Of a stretch of DNA of 64,000 nt, positions 34,344-42,927 are shown piece by piece (the stretch's first letter is position 1; the number at the start of each line of letters is the position of its first letter). The DNA lies in the NCBI GenBank assembly GCA_050010595.1, contig JBEKKS010000003.1, forward strand, positions 62,001-126,000, in the 5' to 3' direction. Below the pieces are notes generated by a model. The model searched no databases. It was not told where the DNA came from and saw only the letters and a program-made list of their open reading frames with translations. This DNA comes from Palsa-513 sp050010595 (GTDB taxonomy: Bacteria > Actinomycetota > Thermoleophilia > Solirubrobacterales > Solirubrobacteraceae). A program made the translations under genes and the position numbers.

Positions 34344-36806
34344 TTGGGTAGGAGTCGCAAGCGAGTGTCGCGACCGTTGGGTCCATCACGTTGGCTGCGG
34401 CTTGTGCTGCTCGTGGCGGTCTTCGGCGGCGCATCGGCGCTAGCGCCCAGCAGCGCGTTGGCAGTGAACGGTTGGGCCCCGCCGCTGAGCGCCGATCTGC
34501 CGCTCGATTCGCCCGACCTCTCGTGCGTGAGCAGCACCTGGTGCATGGCTGTCGGTGATGGTGGTAGCGCCGGCCTCGTCGCGTCGAGCTGGAACGGCGG
34601 CGGTTGGAGCACGCCGTCGGAGATCGATCCGAGTGGATTCTTGGGCGAATCGGTCGGCTGCGCCGCGAGATCGTGGTGCGTGGCGGGCGACAGCTACGGC
34701 GGTTGGCGGACGTTCGACGGCAGCGCATGGAGCTCGCTCGCGGCGGGTCCGACCGGTGGGCTGTCACAGATCGACTGCCCAACGGTCGGGTTCTGTGCTG
34801 CGTCCAATGACAGCGCGAATGAGCTGCAGACGTTCAATGGCAGCAGCTGGAGCACGATCGCCGGGTTTCCGGGCACCACCCTGTCATCACTGTCCTGTAG
34901 CTCGAGTGCGCTGTGCGCCATGATCGGCAGTTTCGGGGACGTCTATGTCGAGGACGACGGAAGCTGGAGCGCGGCCGTCCACATCAACGCCTCCGCGGTG
35001 GCGTGCGTACCAGGAGCAAACTTCTGCGCTGCAATCGCTGATGGCGAGGGCTACACGTTCGACGGCACGAACTGGAGCTCTCCGGCACCGATCGACGCCC
35101 TCGACGGAGATAGGCAATCGATCTCCTGCGGGTCAGCGAACTTTTGCGTCGCCACCGGCTCCGACGACGCGATTGTCTATTCGGGCACCTGGGGCTCGGC
35201 GCAGAGCCTCGATGTCGGCGACCGCGCGATCGTGTCTGTCAGCTGCACCGCACAGGACTTCTGCATCGCCGCGAACGGCGTCGGGGCAGGTCTGGTTTTC
35301 GCTGCGGGCGCATGGACCGATGACTCGATCGGCGGCGGCATCGCAGCGGCCTCGTGTGCCTCGTCCTCCTTCTGTGTCGCAGTCGACCAGACGGGGCGAG
35401 TCCTCAGCTATGACGGGTCCGGATGGACGGCGCCCAGCAAGGTCGACGGTAACGACGCGCTAGACGCGGTCTCATGCCCGACCAGCAGCTTCTGTGCAGC
35501 GGTCGACACGTCGGGCAACGCGCTGACCGACGAGGGCGGATCGTGGAGCGCACCAGAGCTGATCAGCCCCTCCGACCAGCTCGACTCGGTCTCCTGCGTT
35601 GCGAGCGACTTCTGTGTCGCAGTTGGAGCGTACGACGGAACCGCCGATGCGCCGACCTTCGTTTACAACGGAAGTGCCTGGTCCCCAGCGGGACGAATCA
35701 ATGCGACGCAGGCTTCCTGCGGCGCATACGACTTCTGCATGTCGAACGGCGGCGGCCAAGTCTTCGACGGCAGCTCATGGGGTGCCGCCACAACAACCAA
35801 CCTGATCCAGGTTGCTTGCACATCGACGAGCTTCTGCGCGTCGACCGCCGGGAGCAACGGGGCCTCGGGCAACGTCACCACGTTCAACGGGAGCACCTGG
35901 AGCCAGCCTGACGACATCGACGGCACCAGCGCTCTTTTCGCGATGGCCTGCGTCGCCAACACCTACTGCGTGGCGAGCGATGACAACGGCTACACGCTCG
36001 CCTTCTCCGACGGTACGTGGGGGCCGTACATGGAAACGGTGCCCAACGGCACGTTCGTGTTGTTGGGGGACATTTCCTGCCCGACCAGCTCCTTCTGCCT
36101 CGCCGTCGACCAGCGTGGGGGTCAGCTTCTCGCCTACGAGCCGGTCGTTGAACTGTCAGGACCCACGACATCCGGCCAGCCGACAGTCGGCCAAACGATC
36201 CAGGGAGCACCCGGGAGTTGGCTCAACGATCCTTCGTTCGGCTACCAATGGGTTCGCTGCGAGCCATCCGGAGCAGACTGCTCGAACATCTCCGGCGCCA
36301 CGGCGGCTGACTACACGCCAGTGGCGGCGGACGTCGGGGCGACTTTACGTCTCGTCGTGACCGCTTCAAACGCCGGCGGCAGCGCTCCCGCCACGCTCTC
36401 CGCTCCGACCGCACTCGTCACGGCGCCACCCCCTCCGACCGCACAGTTCGAGAGCATCATCAGCGCGCGGGGACGAGTCGCAGCACGCATCACTTGTCAG
36501 GCAGCGCTCGCCGGCGACTGCAGCATTACGCTCACCCTGACCGTCAAGGAGAAGCTGAGGGCGAAGCGGCTAATCGCGGTTCTTGCCGGCCGCCAACACA
36601 CGACGACCCACGAGCGGACCGTGACCATCGGCGCCACACGGGAGACTCTTGACCCCGGACAGACCGTAGACATTGTGGTGCCGCTGAACTCGACCGGGCG
36701 TCGGCTCTTAAAGCATCGCCACACCCTTTCGGCAATCCTCGCAATAACGCAGCAGCTGCCCGGCGCGTCGGTGCCGATTGTGCAGCGGCGCGTAACGATC
36801 CGCTGA
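34344..36806 (+). CDS. Large secreted protein with 14 cysteine-bearing repeats
   Basis: An 820-residue exported protein. A signal peptide is visible (SRWLRLVLLVAVFGGASALAP, about 15-35). Residues 51-600 hold 14 repeats of about 39 residues with the pattern SC-x5-FCxAV...DGSxWSxP; the count fits two seven-bladed beta-propellers. An Ig-like module follows (about 602-690, GPTTSGQPTVGQTIQGAPGSW; YQWVRCEPSGADC), then a C-terminal domain of about 115 residues (VAARITCQAALAGDC...) that may be another beta sandwich. No LPxTG anchor is seen. TTG 34344 or GTG 34365 may be the start. Likely a surface or extracellular binding protein; ligand unknown. Confidence 0.8.
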   Translation: MGRSRKRVSRPLGPSRWLRLVLLVAVFGGASALAPSSALAVNGWAPPLSADLPLDSPDLSCVSSTWCMAVGDGGSAGLVASSWNGGGWSTPSEIDPSGFLGESVGCAARSWCVAGDSYGGWRTFDGSAWSSLAAGPTGGLSQIDCPTVGFCAASNDSANELQTFNGSSWSTIAGFPGTTLSSLSCSSSALCAMIGSFGDVYVEDDGSWSAAVHINASAVACVPGANFCAAIADGEGYTFDGTNWSSPAPIDALDGDRQSISCGSANFCVATGSDDAIVYSGTWGSAQSLDVGDRAIVSVSCTAQDFCIAANGVGAGLVFAAGAWTDDSIGGGIAAASCASSSFCVAVDQTGRVLSYDGSGWTAPSKVDGNDALDAVSCPTSSFCAAVDTSGNALTDEGGSWSAPELISPSDQLDSVSCVASDFCVAVGAYDGTADAPTFVYNGSAWSPAGRINATQASCGAYDFCMSNGGGQVFDGSSWGAATTTNLIQVACTSTSFCASTAGSNGASGNVTTFNGSTWSQPDDIDGTSALFAMACVANTYCVASDDNGYTLAFSDGTWGPYMETVPNGTFVLLGDISCPTSSFCLAVDQRGGQLLAYEPVVELSGPTTSGQPTVGQTIQGAPGSWLNDPSFGYQWVRCEPSGADCSNISGATAADYTPVAADVGATLRLVVTASNAGGSAPATLSAPTALVTAPPPPTAQFESIISARGRVAARITCQAALAGDCSITLTLTVKEKLRAKRLIAVLAGRQHTTTHERTVTIGATRETLDPGQTVDIVVPLNSTGRRLLKHRHTLSAILAITQQLPGASVPIVQRRVTIR
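34494..36147 (+). repeat. Fourteen tandem protein repeats (propeller-like)
   Basis: Each repeat of about 118 bp encodes a cysteine pair, C-x5-C in 13 repeats and C-x6-C in the fifth, followed by a strand with AV/AA, then a glycine turn and a YDGSxW strand. The copies are diverged at DNA level, so the expansion is old. Confidence 0.75.
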
Positions 36807-36911
36807 GCAAAACTCGCGGCGCGCCTGCACCGAACGCAGTCGCAAATGTCGCTCTCCCCCTCGCCCGATCGGACGAGTCCTGCTTAGGACCCTGTTCGGC
36901 TTCTTCCCCCC

Positions 36912-36943
36912 AAACAAAAAAGGCCCTGCTGTACAGGGCCTTT
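36912..36943 (-). terminator. Rho-independent terminator of tRNA-fMet
   Basis: In the minus direction GGCCCTG pairs with CAGGGCC around a 5-base loop (36922-36940) and is followed by TTTTTT then GTTTG. This is the only textbook terminator in the window and lies just behind the tRNA. Confidence 0.85.
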
Positions 36944-36947
36944 CTAA

Positions 36948-37021
<74 letters not shown>

Positions 37022-37116
37022 GCGAACCTACACGGTAGCAGGGGCGCGGCAGGCTGGACAGGCGACCGGCGCAAGGAACCGTGCACGGTGGCCACTACTT
37101 CGGGGAGAATCGCTGC

Positions 37117-38031
37117 GTGGCTCGGATTCTTGTGACGCGCGAGATCGTTGGCGATGCGCTCGACCGCGCGCGGGCCGTGCACGAGGTCGAAATCTGGCGC
37201 GGCGAGGCTCCGCCGACGGCCGACGAGCTGCGTGCGGCGATCGCCGACGTCGACGGTCTGCTGAGCATGCTGACCGACCGCATCGACGCCGCGCTGCTCG
37301 ACGCGGCGCCGCGACTACGTGCCATTGCCAACTACGCGGTCGGGGTCGACAACATCGATCTCGCCGCCGCGCGCGAGCGTGGCATCGCGGTCGGGTCCAC
37401 GCCCGATGTGTTGACCGATGCCACCGCGGATCTCGCGTTTGCCTTGCTGCTCGCTTCGGCTCGCCGTCTGATCGAGTCCGAGCAGTCCGTCAGGCGTGGC
37501 GAGTGGCGTACCTGGGAGGCAACGCAGTGGAACGGCGTCGACGTCTGCGGTGCAACGCTCGGCATCATCGGCTTCGGGCGGATCGGCCAGGCGCTCGCGC
37601 GACGCGCCGAGGGATTCTCGATGACCGTGCTCGCGACGCGCGCGACCCCGCTAGCGGAACTGTTCGAGCGCAGCGATTTCGTCAGCCTGCACTGCCCGCT
37701 GACGCCGCAGACCCGGCACCTGATCGACGCCGACGCGCTCGCGCAGATGAAGCGAACCGCGATCCTGGTCAACACGGCGCGCGGCGCGATCGTCGACCAG
37801 CAGGCGATGGCGGATGCGCTGCGCGAAGGCGTTATCGCCGGCGCCGCGATCGACGTCACCGACCCCGAGCCACCGGCGGCTGACGACCAGCTACTGGCAG
37901 CTCCGAACCTGATCGTGACGCCCCACATCGGCTCCGCTACGAGCAACGCCAGATCACGGATGACCGAGCTCGCGGTCGCGAATCTGCTGGCTGCCCTCGA
38001 CGGCCAGCCGATGCCGCACCCCGCGGGCTGA
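37117..38031 (+). CDS. D-isomer-specific 2-hydroxyacid dehydrogenase
   Basis: From GTG 37117 the enzyme has 304 residues. It has the NAD-binding motif GIIGFGRIGQALARRAEGF (about 149-167), ANYAVGVDNIDLAAARERGI, the catalytic Arg region VNTARGAIVDQQAM, Glu in DPEPP and His in TPHIGSAT. This is the glyoxylate/hydroxypyruvate reductase branch, reducing a 2-keto acid to a D-2-hydroxy acid; the true substrate is uncertain. It is joined to the following Ppx/GppA gene by a TGATG overlap. Confidence 0.88.
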   Translation: MARILVTREIVGDALDRARAVHEVEIWRGEAPPTADELRAAIADVDGLLSMLTDRIDAALLDAAPRLRAIANYAVGVDNIDLAAARERGIAVGSTPDVLTDATADLAFALLLASARRLIESEQSVRRGEWRTWEATQWNGVDVCGATLGIIGFGRIGQALARRAEGFSMTVLATRATPLAELFERSDFVSLHCPLTPQTRHLIDADALAQMKRTAILVNTARGAIVDQQAMADALREGVIAGAAIDVTDPEPPAADDQLLAAPNLIVTPHIGSATSNARSRMTELAVANLLAALDGQPMPHPAG

Positions 38032-38981
38032 TGCGCGTCGCCGTAATCGATATCGGGACGAACTCCACCCGCCTATTGGTGGCGGATGTCACGAGCGACG
38101 GCGAGTTGACCGAGCTTGACCGGCGCACAGCAGTCACGCGACTGGGCGAGGGAGTCGACGCGAACCGGCGGCTTGGCAAGGCGGGCATGGCGCGCGTGCA
38201 CAAGGTCTTGGACGAGTACGAGAGCGTCGCCCGTCAGCTGGGGGCTGAAACGGCGGTCGCGGTGCTGACCAGCGCGGTCCGCGACAGCGCGAACGGCGAG
38301 GAGTTCGTGGCCCGACTGCGCGAGCAGTACGGTCTCGACGCGCGGATCCTGAGCGGCGACCAAGAGGCGCAGCTCACGTTCCTCGGTGCGATGAGCGGAC
38401 GGGCGCGCGACGACGAAGGCCGCGTCCTCGTCATCGACGTTGGCGGCGGCTCGACCGAGCTGATCGTAGGCGCGCGCGGCGATGTCGACTTTCACGTGTC
38501 GCTCCAGCTGGGGGTGGTCCGCCAGACTGAGCGCCACCTACTCGAGGATCCGCCGTCCGACGACGATCTGCGTGCGCTCAAACGCGACGTCCGCACGCTG
38601 ATCGAGCGCGACGTGCCGGTACGCGAGCGTCGCGGCGTCGATCGTGCCATCGCAGTCGCCGGCACGGCTACCTCGCTCGCCGCGATCGACCAGGCGCTGG
38701 ATCCCTACGAGCGCGAGCGCGTACACGGCTACCAGCTGGAGCTCGCAACCGTTCGCCTACTGCTCGCACGGCTCGCGTCCGTCCCGCTGGAGGAGCGGCG
38801 CACGATTCGCGGCCTGCATCCCGACCGTGCACCGACGATCGTTGCCGGAGCCGCGATCCTGATCGAGGCGCTCGAGGCGTTCGGACTCGACGGCTTCGAG
38901 ACCTCAGAGAACGACATCCTGCGCGGCACTGCGCTTGCTCGCGCGCGCAACGGAGCAGCCGCTTGGTCCGGTCGTCCGTGA
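38031..38981 (+). CDS. Ppx/GppA-family phosphatase
   Basis: The 316-residue protein starts MRVAVIDIGTNSTRLLVADV, the actin-like phosphate 1 motif of exopolyphosphatase/pppGpp phosphohydrolases. VLTSAVRDSANGEEF, VLVIDVGGGSTELIVG (phosphate 2) and AVAGTATSLAAID follow. Members hydrolyse polyphosphate or pppGpp, affecting the stringent and phosphate responses. The ATG overlaps the upstream dehydrogenase stop. The length matches short actinobacterial Ppx1/Ppx2-type proteins. Confidence 0.9.
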   Translation: MRVAVIDIGTNSTRLLVADVTSDGELTELDRRTAVTRLGEGVDANRRLGKAGMARVHKVLDEYESVARQLGAETAVAVLTSAVRDSANGEEFVARLREQYGLDARILSGDQEAQLTFLGAMSGRARDDEGRVLVIDVGGGSTELIVGARGDVDFHVSLQLGVVRQTERHLLEDPPSDDDLRALKRDVRTLIERDVPVRERRGVDRAIAVAGTATSLAAIDQALDPYERERVHGYQLELATVRLLLARLASVPLEERRTIRGLHPDRAPTIVAGAAILIEALEAFGLDGFETSENDILRGTALARARNGAAAWSGRP

Positions 38982-39018
38982 TCTGATCTACTCAGCGCGT
39001 CTCGAAGCCCTGGTCAGC

Positions 39019-40272
39019 ATGTCCACAACCAACACGCCCGAGCCAGACCGGCTTGCCCGGCTGAACGAGCTGCTCGCCCGGGTAGTTGCGACGAACACTT
39101 TTCAGCAGCCGCGGATCCCACAGCTTCCGCTACGGTCGCTCGATGAGCTCGCGCAGATTCCGTTCGCCAGCAAGGAGATGCTCGTCGCCGATCAGGAAGC
39201 GCACCCGCCAATCGGCACGAACCTCAGCTACCCGGTAGACGAGTTCACGCAGCTGCACCAAACGAGCGGAAGCCGTGGCCCCGTGCTGCGCGTGATGAAC
39301 ACAAGCGAGGACTGGGCGTGGTGGCGGCGGTGCATGGCGACGGTGCTGCGGGCGGCTGGAATCGGTCCCGGCGACCGCGTCGCGCTCGCATACTCGTTCG
39401 GCCCCTACATCCTCTTCTGGGCCTCATACGAGGGCGTTGAGGAGGTCGGAGCTGCTGGACTGGCGCTCGGCGGCATGGATTCGCAGCAGCGCCTGCACGC
39501 ACTGCGCGCGTACGAGATCACCACCGTGATGTGCACACCAACCTACGCGGTCCACCTGGCACAGGTGGCGGCGCAACACGGACGGCTCGACGCGTTCGAA
39601 ACGGTCGACCAAATCATCTGCAGCGGCGAGCCGGGGGCATCGATTCCCGCTGTGCGGGCGCGAATCGAGACGGCCTGGAACGCGCGCTGTCTCGACCATG
39701 CCGGCCTGTCGGAGGTCGGGCCGGCCGGGTATCCCTGTGCGGAAGGCGGCGGGGTTCACATCCTCGAGGAGGAGTTCATCGCCGAGATCATCGACCCCGC
39801 CAGTGGGGCACCTGCGGAGGACGGGCAAGTCGGCGAGCTCGTCCTGACCGCCCTCGGACGCGTCGGCTCGCCCGCGATCCGGTACCGCACAGGCGATGTC
39901 GTCGATCGCCATGACGGACCCTGCCCGGCCGGGCACCGTGGCCGCTGGTTACCGCGCGGCGTTCTCGCACGCAGCGACGACATGGTCGTCATCCGCGGCA
40001 TGAACGTCTTCCCGTCGGCGATCGAACAGACGATGCGCGAAACGGCAGACATCGGCGAGTTTCGCATCACGTTCTATACGGAGACCACCGAGATGGACGA
40101 GGTCAAGGTCGAAGTCGAGCTCGACCGTGCCGCCGACGTTCGCGCGATCCAGACGAACCTGCGCCAACAGCTCGGTCTGCGCGTGCGCATCGTGCCGCTC
40201 AAGCCGGGGATCCTGCCGTCGAGCACCGACAAGGCACGGCGCGTGGTCGATCTCAGATCGCTCGAGCGCTGA
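39019..40272 (+). CDS. Phenylacetate-CoA-ligase-like AMP-binding protein
   Basis: From ATG 39019 the enzyme has 417 residues, typical for the PaaK group (shorter than normal acyl-CoA synthetases). Motifs: TSGSRG (about 82-87, ATP phosphate loop), YEGVEEVGAAGLALGGM, ICSGEPGASIPAVRARIE, HAGLSEVGPAGYPC and RYRTGDVV, then DDMVVIRGMNVFPSAIEQ for the mobile domain. It activates a carboxylic acid (aromatic in the known members) to a CoA thioester. The open frame upstream into ppx is not used. Monocistronic, ending 4 bp before a tRNA on the other strand. Confidence 0.85.
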   Translation: MSTTNTPEPDRLARLNELLARVVATNTFQQPRIPQLPLRSLDELAQIPFASKEMLVADQEAHPPIGTNLSYPVDEFTQLHQTSGSRGPVLRVMNTSEDWAWWRRCMATVLRAAGIGPGDRVALAYSFGPYILFWASYEGVEEVGAAGLALGGMDSQQRLHALRAYEITTVMCTPTYAVHLAQVAAQHGRLDAFETVDQIICSGEPGASIPAVRARIETAWNARCLDHAGLSEVGPAGYPCAEGGGVHILEEEFIAEIIDPASGAPAEDGQVGELVLTALGRVGSPAIRYRTGDVVDRHDGPCPAGHRGRWLPRGVLARSDDMVVIRGMNVFPSAIEQTMRETADIGEFRITFYTETTEMDEVKVEVELDRAADVRAIQTNLRQQLGLRVRIVPLKPGILPSSTDKARRVVDLRSLER

Positions 40273-40276
40273 AAGA

Positions 40277-40361
40277 TGCCCGGGGCGGGATTCGAACCCG
40301 CACGTCCTTGCGGACAGCGATTTTTAAGACCGCCGGCTGTACCAATTCGCCAAACCCGGGC
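40277..40361 (-). tRNA. tRNA-Leu (UAA)
   Basis: An 85-nt class II tRNA: acceptor GCCCGGG/CCCGGGC plus A73, anticodon stem GCGGT/ATCGC with loop CTTAAAA (anticodon UAA), long variable arm TGTCCGCAAGGACGT, and T-arm GCGGG TTCGAAT CCCGC. CCA is not encoded. Confidence 0.92.
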
Positions 40362-40471
40362 GGAGCGAGCATCGTAACCGCTGTAAGTGGGTATTGAGCA
40401 CAGATGAAGCTGCCGGGAGCGCAACTTCCGTGCCGCTACCGTGTAGTTGAGACGTCAAGGGGATCAGGCCC

Positions 40472-41944
40472 GTGGAAGCGCACGCATTCACTCAAGAGAG
40501 CCTCGTAGGGCGACGCGGTCCCGCGGCGCTGCTTCGCCTTGCCGGCGATGAGCGACTCGTCGCGCTGACGCGCTCCGGCGACGCGGCGGCCTTCGAGACG
40601 ATCGTGGCGCGCTACCAATCTCGGCTGCTCTCGTTCTGCGCGCGGATCGTCGGCTCGCGCGAAGACGCCGAGGACGTCCTGCAGGAGGTCTTCGCGGCTT
40701 CCTATAAGGCACTGCGCGCTGACAGCCGTGAGATCAACCTCAGACCGTGGCTCTACCGGATCGCGCGTAACCGCTCGCTCAACCACCTGCGCCGGCACAC
40801 GGCGATCGGCGTCGACTCGATGGACGTGCACTTCGCGGACATGGGGATCTCGACCAGCGAGAAGGTCTTCAAGCGCGAAGAGTTCAAGCTCCTGCTCGGG
40901 GACATCCACAAGCTCCCGGAGTCCCAGCGCACGGCGCTATTGCTGCGCGAAATCGAGGGCCTCTCCTACGAGCAGATCGCCGAGACGATGGACACCACGG
41001 TCTCGGGCATCAAGTCCCTGCTCGTTCGCGCCCGGCTCGGGCTCGGCGAGGCATCCGAAGCGCGCGCGCTGACCTGCGACGACGTGCGCCTCGCGCTCGC
41101 CGAGGCGGCCGAGGGGGTTGGCTCGCTGACGCCGCCGATCCGCCGCCATCTGAAGAGCTGCGAGCGGTGCTCAAGCTTCCGCAGCCACTTGCGCGCGAGC
41201 AACCGGACACTTGCGGCGCTCGCGCCGTTCGCTCCGCTGCTCCTGATCAAGCAGCTCGTGGCAACGAAGCTCGGCGCCAGCGCCGGGGGCGCCGGCGCCA
41301 CGGTCGGGGGCGGCGCAGCAGCAGCCGGCGGCGCCACCGCTGCAGGCAGCAGCGCGGGTGCCCTGACAGCGACCGCAGTCGCGACGAAGGCGATCGCGAC
41401 GGTCGCGGCGGCAGCACTGCTAACCGCCGGCGCCGTCACAGTCGGCCGCGCCCATACCGACCAGGCTCGCACGGCGACGCTCGCCCGCCCCGTGACCAGC
41501 GAGCAGGTCACGACGACAACTGTCTTCCCCGGCGCGGTGCGCCACAGGGCACGCCACCACGCGGCCGCTCTCGCGACGCTGCCGCCCGCGAGTGTCGGCA
41601 CGCCCGCGGCATCCGGACCAACCACAACCGCGATGCCGTCCGAAGCTGTCACGACGACAACCGCATTCCCGGGCGCCACCACTGGTCCGAGCGGCGCGAC
41701 CAGCTCGAGCATGACCGCCACGGCACCGCCCACCCCCGCGGTGGGCGCGGCGAGCGGCTCGGCCAGCGCGACGGCCGGCGGTGGCAGCGGCGGCAGCGTC
41801 GTCGGGGCGAGCGGCGCCAGCGGAACGACCGGCACCAGCGGCGCAAGCAGCGCGACCGGGACATCCGGCGCAAGCGGCGCCAGCGGGCCGACGGGCGCTA
41901 GCGGGACCGGCGCCAGCGGTCCGACCGGCGCTACCGGCAGCTAG
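40472..41944 (+). CDS. ECF sigma factor fused to anti-sigma-like zinc finger and membrane segment
   Basis: A 490-residue protein. Sigma region 2 spans about 38-105 (FETIVARYQSRLLSFCARIV...PWLYRIARNRSLNHLRRH) and region 4 about 135-190 (LPESQRTALLLREIEGLSYEQIAETM). Then comes Cys202...His226-x3-Cys230-x2-Cys233, the zinc-binding anti-sigma (zf-HC2) pattern, a Gly/Ala linker, a probable membrane helix at about 300-325 and an extracytoplasmic Thr/Pro/Gly/Ser tail with two VTTTT-FPGA motifs. Ordinary ECF factors end near residue 190. The layout suggests a membrane-tethered sigma factor. GTG start 40472. ECF-like GCAAC (40421) and CGTGT (40440) upstream may be an autoregulated promoter. Confidence 0.88.
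   Translation: MEAHAFTQESLVGRRGPAALLRLAGDERLVALTRSGDAAAFETIVARYQSRLLSFCARIVGSREDAEDVLQEVFAASYKALRADSREINLRPWLYRIARNRSLNHLRRHTAIGVDSMDVHFADMGISTSEKVFKREEFKLLLGDIHKLPESQRTALLLREIEGLSYEQIAETMDTTVSGIKSLLVRARLGLGEASEARALTCDDVRLALAEAAEGVGSLTPPIRRHLKSCERCSSFRSHLRASNRTLAALAPFAPLLLIKQLVATKLGASAGGAGATVGGGAAAAGGATAAGSSAGALTATAVATKAIATVAAAALLTAGAVTVGRAHTDQARTATLARPVTSEQVTTTTVFPGAVRHRARHHAAALATLPPASVGTPAASGPTTTAMPSEAVTTTTAFPGATTGPSGATSSSMTATAPPTPAVGAASGSASATAGGGSGGSVVGASGASGTTGTSGASSATGTSGASGASGPTGASGTGASGPTGATGS
41804..41941 (+). repeat. GASG/GTSG low-complexity tail of the sigma-factor fusion
   Basis: The last 45 or so codons read as irregular Gly-Ala-Ser-Gly, Gly-Pro-Thr-Gly and Gly-Thr-Ser-Gly units, rich in ggc/agc. 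Such tails recur in secreted or membrane proteins of this group of bacteria and probably form a flexible wall-spanning stalk. Confidence 0.6.
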
Positions 41945-42655
41945 CTAGCCGGCGGCAATCCGCAGGGTGGCGAGTGGCTCGCTCAGCAACCCGGCCGGCT
42001 GGAACAGGACACCGACGCCGCCCTGGCCAGGCTCATAGAGCGCCCCGGCGAGGTTGCTCCTACCGGGCCCGATGATCCCGGAGAGGACCGGCTGGGCAAG
42101 CAGCGAGACGACCACGCCGTCACGCGCGCCGTAAAGCGACGGCGTCAGGAAGATCACCCGCCCGAAGTAGCTGCTCGCGTCGATCGTTCGCGTGTAGGTG
42201 TAGTTGTAGCCGGCGGTGGCGCCGAGCACCGTCGGCCCGGTGTTCTGGAGCACGATCCCGGGCGTGCGGGCGGCGAACGCGCGCATGTAGTTGGCGGCAA
42301 CGAGCGGCTCGATCCCCGTCGCGGCGCCGTGGTAGGCCGGCAGACGCAGTGGCGCGAGCGCGATCTCGGCAACCAGGCGGTGACCCTTGTAGCGCGCCAG
42401 GAGCAGCGAGTCGCCCCGCGGTGGCAGCTCGCGCACGAGACCCGAGTAGCTGAAGCTGAACTGGACCCCGCCAGCCCTTCCGCTGATGCTGCTCGAGCCG
42501 CCACGCAGCGTGACGAGCGCGGCGAGGACAACAACCAGCGCAACGGCGAGCGCGCTCAGCGTCCGAGCACCGCGTGGCACCCTGACCATCCGGGCTCGCG
42601 CGAGCTCGTCGAGACTCGGACCGTACGCGGGCTTGACGCGCGCGGCCAGCTTCAC
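41945..42655 (-). CDS. Membrane-anchored hypothetical protein
   Basis: A 236-residue protein with one membrane segment at about 32-50 (TLSALAVALVVVLAALVTL), a short basic cytosolic N-terminus and a larger extracytoplasmic beta-rich domain. The outer domain includes GVQFSFSYSGLVRELPP, ATAGYNYTYTRTIDASSYFGRVIFLTP and VVSLLAQPVLSG, resembling small actinobacterial lipoprotein-like domains, but I cannot name the family. Its stop touches the sigma-fusion stop (convergent). The start overlaps the next gene upstream (42652), so it is in one transcript with the Lrp-domain and hydrolase genes. Confidence 0.65.
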   Translation of the reverse strand: MKLAARVKPAYGPSLDELARARMVRVPRGARTLSALAVALVVVLAALVTLRGGSSSISGRAGGVQFSFSYSGLVRELPPRGDSLLLARYKGHRLVAEIALAPLRLPAYHGAATGIEPLVAANYMRAFAARTPGIVLQNTGPTVLGATAGYNYTYTRTIDASSYFGRVIFLTPSLYGARDGVVVSLLAQPVLSGIIGPGRSNLAGALYEPGQGGVGVLFQPAGLLSEPLATLRIAAG

Positions 42656-42927
42656 TCGCCGACCGCGAACATCGCCTCGAGATCGTGCTGCGAGAACGCC
42701 TCGAACGCGACCATCGTCTGCGTTCGCGTGACGCCGGCCAGCTGGGCGATCCCGTTCTGGACCACGCCGGCGAGATGCTCATGGCTGTTGATGCGCACGA
42801 TCGCGACGAAATCCCAGGTGCCGGTCACCGAGTAGCACTCGGACACGCCGTCGACGCCGGCGATCTGGCCGCCAAGAGTCTCCAGCGCGCCGCGCTCGGC
42901 CTCGATCAGGACGATCGCGTGTGTCAC
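42652..42927 (-). CDS. Stand-alone Lrp/AsnC ligand-binding domain protein
   Basis: The 91-residue protein consists only of the alpha/beta RAM (AsnC_trans_reg) domain: AIVLIEAERGALETLGGQIAGVDGVSECYSVTGTWDFVAIVRINSHEHLAGVV. The helix-turn-helix of normal Lrp regulators is absent. Such SraA-type proteins assemble with full Lrp members or bind amino acids alone. GTG start 42927 overlaps the upstream hydrolase stop (42924). Confidence 0.85.
   Translation of the reverse strand: MTHAIVLIEAERGALETLGGQIAGVDGVSECYSVTGTWDFVAIVRINSHEHLAGVVQNGIAQLAGVTRTQTMVAFEAFSQHDLEAMFAVGE

Noticed and set aside
41804..41941. CRISPR-like or collagen-like repeat array
   Set aside because: The GC-rich repetition is codon-level low complexity (Gly-Ala-Ser-Gly) within the sigma-fusion gene, with no regular spacers.
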